Shown here one piece after another: positions 60,049-64,000 of a stretch of 64,000 bases of DNA. Numbering within the stretch: position 1 is the stretch's first letter; each line of letters starts with the position of its first letter. Under the pieces are notes generated by a model that saw only the letters and a program-made list of their open reading frames with translations, was not told where the DNA came from and searched no databases. The translations under genes and the position numbers were made by a program. Source of the DNA: CBDBIK01 sp965206145 (GTDB lineage: Bacteria > Pseudomonadota > Alphaproteobacteria > TMED109); contig CBDBIK010000009.1 of assembly GCA_965206145.1 (NCBI GenBank), positions 62,001-126,000 of the forward strand, in the 5' to 3' direction.

Positions 60049-61857
60049 TCAGGATTCCTCGGAGCTCTTTTTCGCTTTTGCGTCGCTCGGCATTACCGCC
60101 CTCAAATGCACCTCCCGGAGCTGTTCCTCAGAAATCTCCGAGGGTGCCCCCATCAGCAAATCTTCGGCCTGCTGGTTCATCGGGAAGGGAATCACTTCCC
60201 GAATATTGGGCTCATCGGCCAACAACATGACAATGCGGTCGATGCCGGGTGCGATCCCGCCGTGCGGTGGTGTGCCATAACGGAACGCTTGGAACAGTGC
60301 CGGGAAGTCCTTTCTCACGGCAGAAAGATCGTAGCCTGCGATCTCGAATGCCTTCGCCATGATGTCGGGTCGGTGGTTCCGGATCGCGCCTGAGGAGAGC
60401 TCGACGCCGTTGCAGATGACGTCGTACTGCCAGGCGAGAATTTTTGTCGGGTCATCCGTACCCTCCAGCGCCGCCAGACCGCCCTGCGGCATCGAAAACG
60501 GATTGTGACTGAATTCGATCTTCCCATTCGTGGGATCTCGCTCAAACATCGGAAAATCGACGGTCCAACAGAAGCGAAACGTTCCCTCCTCGACGATTCC
60601 CATTTCCTCGGCAATCCGCGTGCGTGCAATTCCGGCGAACGTAGCTGCAGCGGCAGGATCGTCACAGACAAAGAACACAGCATCGCCCGGACTTGCCCCT
60701 GAAGTGTCAAGAATCGCCTTCTCTGCTTCAGGTACAAGGAACTTCGCTATGGGGCCTTTGCCACCGTCCTCTTCGAAGATGACATAACCGAGACCCGCCG
60801 CGCCCTCGGAACGGGCCCAGTCGTTGAGCTTGTCGAAGAAACTACGTGGTTTCGCTGCCGCCCCTGGTGCGGGAATCGCTCGGACGACACCTCCCTTTTC
60901 AACCTGGCCTCGGAAAGCCTTGAACGTCACACCCTCCACCATGAAGGCATCCGTTACGTCCGAAATCAGAAGTGGATTCCGTAGGTCCGGCTTGTCGGTG
61001 CCGTAACGGAGTACCGCCTCTTGATAAGGAATGCGGGGAAACGGAAGATTGGGAACGTTCTGTTTACCGAACTCGGAAAAAACCCCGTGGAGAATGGGTT
61101 CGATGGCGGTAAATACATCTTCCTGCGTGGCGAATGCCATCTCCATGTCGAGCTGATAGAACTCGCCAGGACTGCGATCAGCACGGGCATCCTCATCCCG
61201 GAAGCAGGGCGCGATCTGGAAGTAGCGGTCAAACCCCGAAGCCATCAACAACTGCTTGAACTGTTGCGGTGCCTGCGGAAGCGCGTAGACGCGGCCCGGA
61301 TGAAGCCGACTCGGGACAAGGAAATCCCGGGCACCCTCAGGCGAAGACGCGGTGAGGATTGGGGTCTGGAACTCGGTGAACCCTTGTTCGTCCATGCGCC
61401 GGCGGATCGAGGCGATCACTTGCGCGCGCAAAAGCATATTGCGTTGCATCTTCTCCCGGCGAAGATCCAGGAAGCGGTAGCGAAGCCGCGTCGTTTCGCC
61501 AGCTTCTTCGCCTGCGACCTGTAGAGGAAGGGTCTCGGCAGAGGATTCCACGAGGAACTCTCCGAGTTGCACCTCGATCTGGCCCGTGTCGAGAGCGGAG
61601 TTCACGGTCTCGGCATCGCGGGCCACGACCCGACCGGTGATCGTCACCACGCTTTCTGGTCGCACTGCCTCGCAGGCGGGGAAGTTTTCTGAATCGGACG
61701 CCACCACGACTTGGGTGAGGCCGAAATGATCACGCAGATCGAGGAACAGCAGGCCGCCATGATCACGCTTGCTGTGTATCCAACCCGACAGGCGCACGTG
61801 CTCGCCGACCTGCTCCTCACGGAGCTCGCCGCAGGTATGGGTCCTGTGGGGATGCAT
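60049..61857 (-). CDS. aspS: Aspartate--tRNA ligase
   Basis: Class IIb aspartyl-tRNA synthetase of the bacterial type, 602 residues from the ATG at 61855-61857 (the open frame runs on another 873 bases upstream, antisense to the enolase gene, which is spurious). The N-terminal OB-fold is LSGWIHSKRDHGGLLFLDLRDHFG. Class II motifs follow: FTEFQTPILTASSPEGARDFLV, CFRDEDARADRSPGEFYQLDMEM (motif 2) and GTPPHGGIAPGIDRIVMLLAD (motif 3); the GAD insertion domain lies between. It is divergent from the second enolase-superfamily gene. Confidence 0.97.
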   Translation of the reverse strand: MHPHRTHTCGELREEQVGEHVRLSGWIHSKRDHGGLLFLDLRDHFGLTQVVVASDSENFPACEAVRPESVVTITGRVVARDAETVNSALDTGQIEVQLGEFLVESSAETLPLQVAGEEAGETTRLRYRFLDLRREKMQRNMLLRAQVIASIRRRMDEQGFTEFQTPILTASSPEGARDFLVPSRLHPGRVYALPQAPQQFKQLLMASGFDRYFQIAPCFRDEDARADRSPGEFYQLDMEMAFATQEDVFTAIEPILHGVFSEFGKQNVPNLPFPRIPYQEAVLRYGTDKPDLRNPLLISDVTDAFMVEGVTFKAFRGQVEKGGVVRAIPAPGAAAKPRSFFDKLNDWARSEGAAGLGYVIFEEDGGKGPIAKFLVPEAEKAILDTSGASPGDAVFFVCDDPAAAATFAGIARTRIAEEMGIVEEGTFRFCWTVDFPMFERDPTNGKIEFSHNPFSMPQGGLAALEGTDDPTKILAWQYDVICNGVELSSGAIRNHRPDIMAKAFEIAGYDLSAVRKDFPALFQAFRYGTPPHGGIAPGIDRIVMLLADEPNIREVIPFPMNQQAEDLLMGAPSEISEEQLREVHLRAVMPSDAKAKKSSEES

Positions 61858-62028
61858 GAGTAGTGTCCGGGATGGTTTCCCGCCGCCCGGGAGTGCGGCG
61901 ATGATAGGGCCGAGCGGTAGACGAGCAAGAACGGGATGGGGCACCGTCGGGATACGGAACGAATTGGGGATGTGGACAAAACATCTGCACCCTCGACACT
62001 CGCACGACCAACGGGAGAATGATGATCC

Positions 62029-63201
62029 ATGAAAATCACGGGATTCGAATGCCTGCACTGTGATGGCGGGTGGAGAGTGCTTTCGTTCCTCAAGGTTTCC
62101 ACCGACGAGGGAATCGTTGGCTGGTCTGAATACAACGAGAGTTACGGGAGCAGCGGATTGTCCGCGGTGATCCTGGCACTTGGCGAGCACCTCGAAGGCG
62201 AGGACCCAAGGCCTATCGAGCGGATCACGGCGAAGTTGTATGCGCTCACACGCCAAGCGCCCGAGGGAATCAACCGCCAGGCTATTGGCGCCATCGAAAA
62301 CGCATTGCTCGATGTGAAGGCGCGTGCTCTTGGTGTGCGGGTGTGCGAACTTTTCGGGGGCCCCGTGCGGGAGCAAATGAGGCTTTATTGGTCGCACTGC
62401 GGGACCTATCGTCTTACGCACGCCAATAAAATGAATCTTCCGCCCGTCCACTCGTTGAAAGACGTCGAAGCGTTGGGTGTGACGGTTAGGGAAAAGGGCT
62501 TCACCGCCCTCAAGACCAATATATTCCTCTTCGATCAGGACCCTCCGGCCGTCTACATGCCGGGTTTTGCGATGGGGAACGGTGTCCCTGAGATCAACCC
62601 TGATCTTCATGTCGAGAAGGCGCTTCGCGCCCAAATCGAGGCGTTTCAGCGAGGCACGGGAGACGAAGTCGAAATTCTCGTCGATCTCAATTTCAACTAT
62701 CGGACCGAGGGCTATCGGCGAATCGTCCACGCTATCGACGATCTCGGTTTGATGTGGATCGAAATTGACAGTTACGATGCGGGTGCGCTCGCGTTTCTCA
62801 GGCGCTCGTTCGACACCCCTCTTGCCTCCTGCGAATCCCTCTACGGCCGCCGCCAGTTCAGACCCTTCTTCGAAGCAGAATCAATGGATGTCGCCATCGT
62901 CGACGTGGTGTGGAACGGGCTTGTCGAGAGCCTGAAAATTGCCGCTATGGCAGATGCCTACGAGGTAAACGTCGCCCCACACAATTTCTACGGGCACCTT
63001 TCCACACTCCATAGTGCCCACTTTTCGGCAACGGTGCCGAATTTCAGGATCATGGAAATCGATGTCGACGAAATCACCTGGAAGGGCGATCTCGTGACCG
63101 TGGTCCCGGAAATTCGGGATGGAAAGCTCATTCTTCCTGACGGGCCGGGCTGGGGAACCGAGGTAAACGAAGAAGCCGTCCGTGCCCACCCACCCCGTTA
63201 G
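62029..63201 (+). CDS. Mandelate racemase/muconate lactonizing family enzyme, second copy
   Basis: A second enolase-superfamily enzyme, 390 residues, from a different branch than the one at 16732. GWSEYNESYGSSGLSA and QAIGAIENALLDVKARALG belong to the capping domain. Barrel residues are Lys162 in ALKTNIFLF, Asp219 and Asn221 in LVDLNFN, Glu245 in WIEIDSYD, Glu269 in ASCESLYGRR and His318 in VAPHNFYGHL. The pattern resembles galactarate/galactonate-type acid-sugar dehydratases or cycloisomerases; the substrate is not decided. The remnant of an AraD1-like gene downstream supports a sugar-acid pathway. Confidence 0.88.
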   Translation: MKITGFECLHCDGGWRVLSFLKVSTDEGIVGWSEYNESYGSSGLSAVILALGEHLEGEDPRPIERITAKLYALTRQAPEGINRQAIGAIENALLDVKARALGVRVCELFGGPVREQMRLYWSHCGTYRLTHANKMNLPPVHSLKDVEALGVTVREKGFTALKTNIFLFDQDPPAVYMPGFAMGNGVPEINPDLHVEKALRAQIEAFQRGTGDEVEILVDLNFNYRTEGYRRIVHAIDDLGLMWIEIDSYDAGALAFLRRSFDTPLASCESLYGRRQFRPFFEAESMDVAIVDVVWNGLVESLKIAAMADAYEVNVAPHNFYGHLSTLHSAHFSATVPNFRIMEIDVDEITWKGDLVTVVPEIRDGKLILPDGPGWGTEVNEEAVRAHPPR

Positions 63202-63600
63202 CGGTCACCGCTACCGGATGGGCGTGCATGAGATTTGGTGCATGAGATTCGTTTACTACGGAAAGCCTGCAAAGTTCCTCCTCCGCAGTCACCCCAGAAT
63301 GCCGCGAGGTGCCATGCAGAAGGTATGTGGACAAGCACCGCCGTCGTGGGCGTTGCGGGGCTGAGCAGCTCTGAGATAAAAGCAACGATTGAGAGGATCG
63401 TGGCTTTATCGCCCGGACCGAAGATCTCGATAGGGTGCTCAGGAACGGGTACGCGGGACGGGTGAGCGTTGAACTGATTTTGACGGCTTTCCCGAGGCTT
63501 GAGCCGAAGACAAACGGGCTCAAGCAACCGCGAGGAAACTGGGGTCAAATTGACGAGACTTCACGTCCAGATCAGCAATATTGATGCGCCGTGTATATAA
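63202..63600. other. Non-coding stretch after the second enolase-superfamily gene
   Basis: No gene supported on either strand. Several short frames exist but none shows a known family or a good ribosome site. It probably holds more decayed sequence, since a broken gene follows immediately. Confidence 0.5.
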
Positions 63601-63947
63601 GTTCCAATAGATGCGAGAAGTACGGCGATGGATCCGTTCTCCCGACCCGGTGCCCCACTGGAGCGCTCGGGATGGGATGAGGAGGCGACAATCTTCGATC
63701 TCCGCATGACCACCGACGACGGCACTCTGTGTTGGATCGAATTTGTCTTGGCAATGAATTCTCGGACCGTGTAATGGAACAATGGGACCACCTCGACCTC
63801 GCTCACTCCAAATTCCGTCCCTGCTCGATGGGGCCTGATCTTAGAATCGGGCCATTGCCGGATGCGGTCGAAGGCGAGATCCGAATCCAGCGTGATGGAG
63901 ACCCGATCTGGTCGGGACCGTTCCTGTCTCGCGAAAGCCGCATATAA
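63601..63947 (+). pseudogene. AraD1/GguC-like sugar-acid dehydratase remnant, frameshifted and truncated
   Basis: AraD1 proteins dehydrate L-2-keto-3-deoxyarabonate and have a fumarylacetoacetate-hydrolase fold. The remnant reads DPFSRPGAPLERSGWDEEA, then IFDLRMTTDDGTL up to FVL in one frame. After a one-base loss near 63747-63753 it continues as GNEFSDRVMEQWDHLDLAHS, then KFRPCSMGPDLRIGPLPDA and FLSRESRI before a stop at 63945-63947. The family wording GNEFSDHVME, LAHSK, R-C-GPEL and FLTGE matches, but the following HHFKY/HVHFFG section and the N terminus are absent. The first frame is closed by a stop at 63598-63600. Identity is from family memory. Confidence 0.6.
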
Positions 63948-64000
63948 TGCGCGGTCGCCGACCTGAGGTTTGCTCTAGGTTTTCGTGCGCAGAGTGGCAA

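Noticed and set aside
61858..62730. N-terminal extension of aspS
   Set aside because: It is antisense to the second enolase-superfamily gene and lies before the normal OB-fold start.

Overview
The window looks like about 64 kb of a high-GC alphaproteobacterial chromosome. The signs are a Gram-negative LPS export set (kdsD-lptC-lptA-lptB) next to rpoN and ptsN, an ahcY preceded by a decayed HPr gene, a tkt-gap-pgk-fba-thiE operon, dapF-mtaB-yciB, ctpA-rppH, and a Rhodobacter-type malyl-CoA lyase. No rRNA, tRNA, CRISPR array, complete insertion sequence or prophage was recognised. TRAP transport, a phytanoyl-CoA-dioxygenase-like enzyme and enolase-superfamily enzymes suggest a free-living, carboxylate-using heterotroph. 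A species cannot be named from the sequence alone.

Layout. 1-15,400 is one long minus-strand run. In transcription order it is rpmI-rplT-pheS-pheT-lepA, two glycosyltransferases, an RNase D-like exonuclease, kdsD-lptC-lptA-lptB, rpoN, ptsN, a broken ptsH and the start of ahcY. It covers translation, envelope assembly and the nitrogen-PTS/sigma-54 module. 15,411-22,801 holds a di-haem oxidoreductase and a catabolic island: an enolase-superfamily enzyme divergent from phyH, two tandem TRAP binding proteins, and the small and large TRAP permeases. 23,131-29,166 is the central-carbon operon. 29,361-35,135 is mixed: a small secreted protein, a zincin, phhB, a DUF3429-like membrane protein, two EamA exporters, moaB and a lytic transglycosylase. 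35,276-41,654 has a 3-oxoacid CoA-transferase pair, a zinc ABC transporter split into znuA and znuCB, a quinone oxidoreductase, a sterol-desaturase-like protein and a Nudix enzyme. 41,709-46,283 is yciB/mtaB/dapF divergent from ctpA-rppH. 46,369-51,764 is an RND efflux pair followed by a frameshifted apbE. The right end has an AlkA-like glycosylase, an SMP-30 protein, malyl-CoA lyase, accA, an MFS exporter, a Nudix enzyme, propionyl-CoA synthetase, a Bax-inhibitor-1-like protein, aspS, a second enolase-superfamily enzyme and an AraD1-like pseudogene.

How it fits together. Most genes are packed into operons whose stop and start codons overlap as NTGA. ATGA, GTGA, TTGA and apparently CTGA are all used, and this fixes several start codons that the longest open frame would misplace. 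The most notable observations are the decayed ptsH beside an intact ptsN, the thiE that seems to lack any ordinary start codon, the twin TRAP receptors (one apparently membrane-anchored) linked to a PhyH-type dioxygenase, and single-base frameshifts in apbE and the AraD1-like gene. I found no convincing wholly new system; the TRAP/PhyH/enolase island is the best candidate for undescribed biochemistry.
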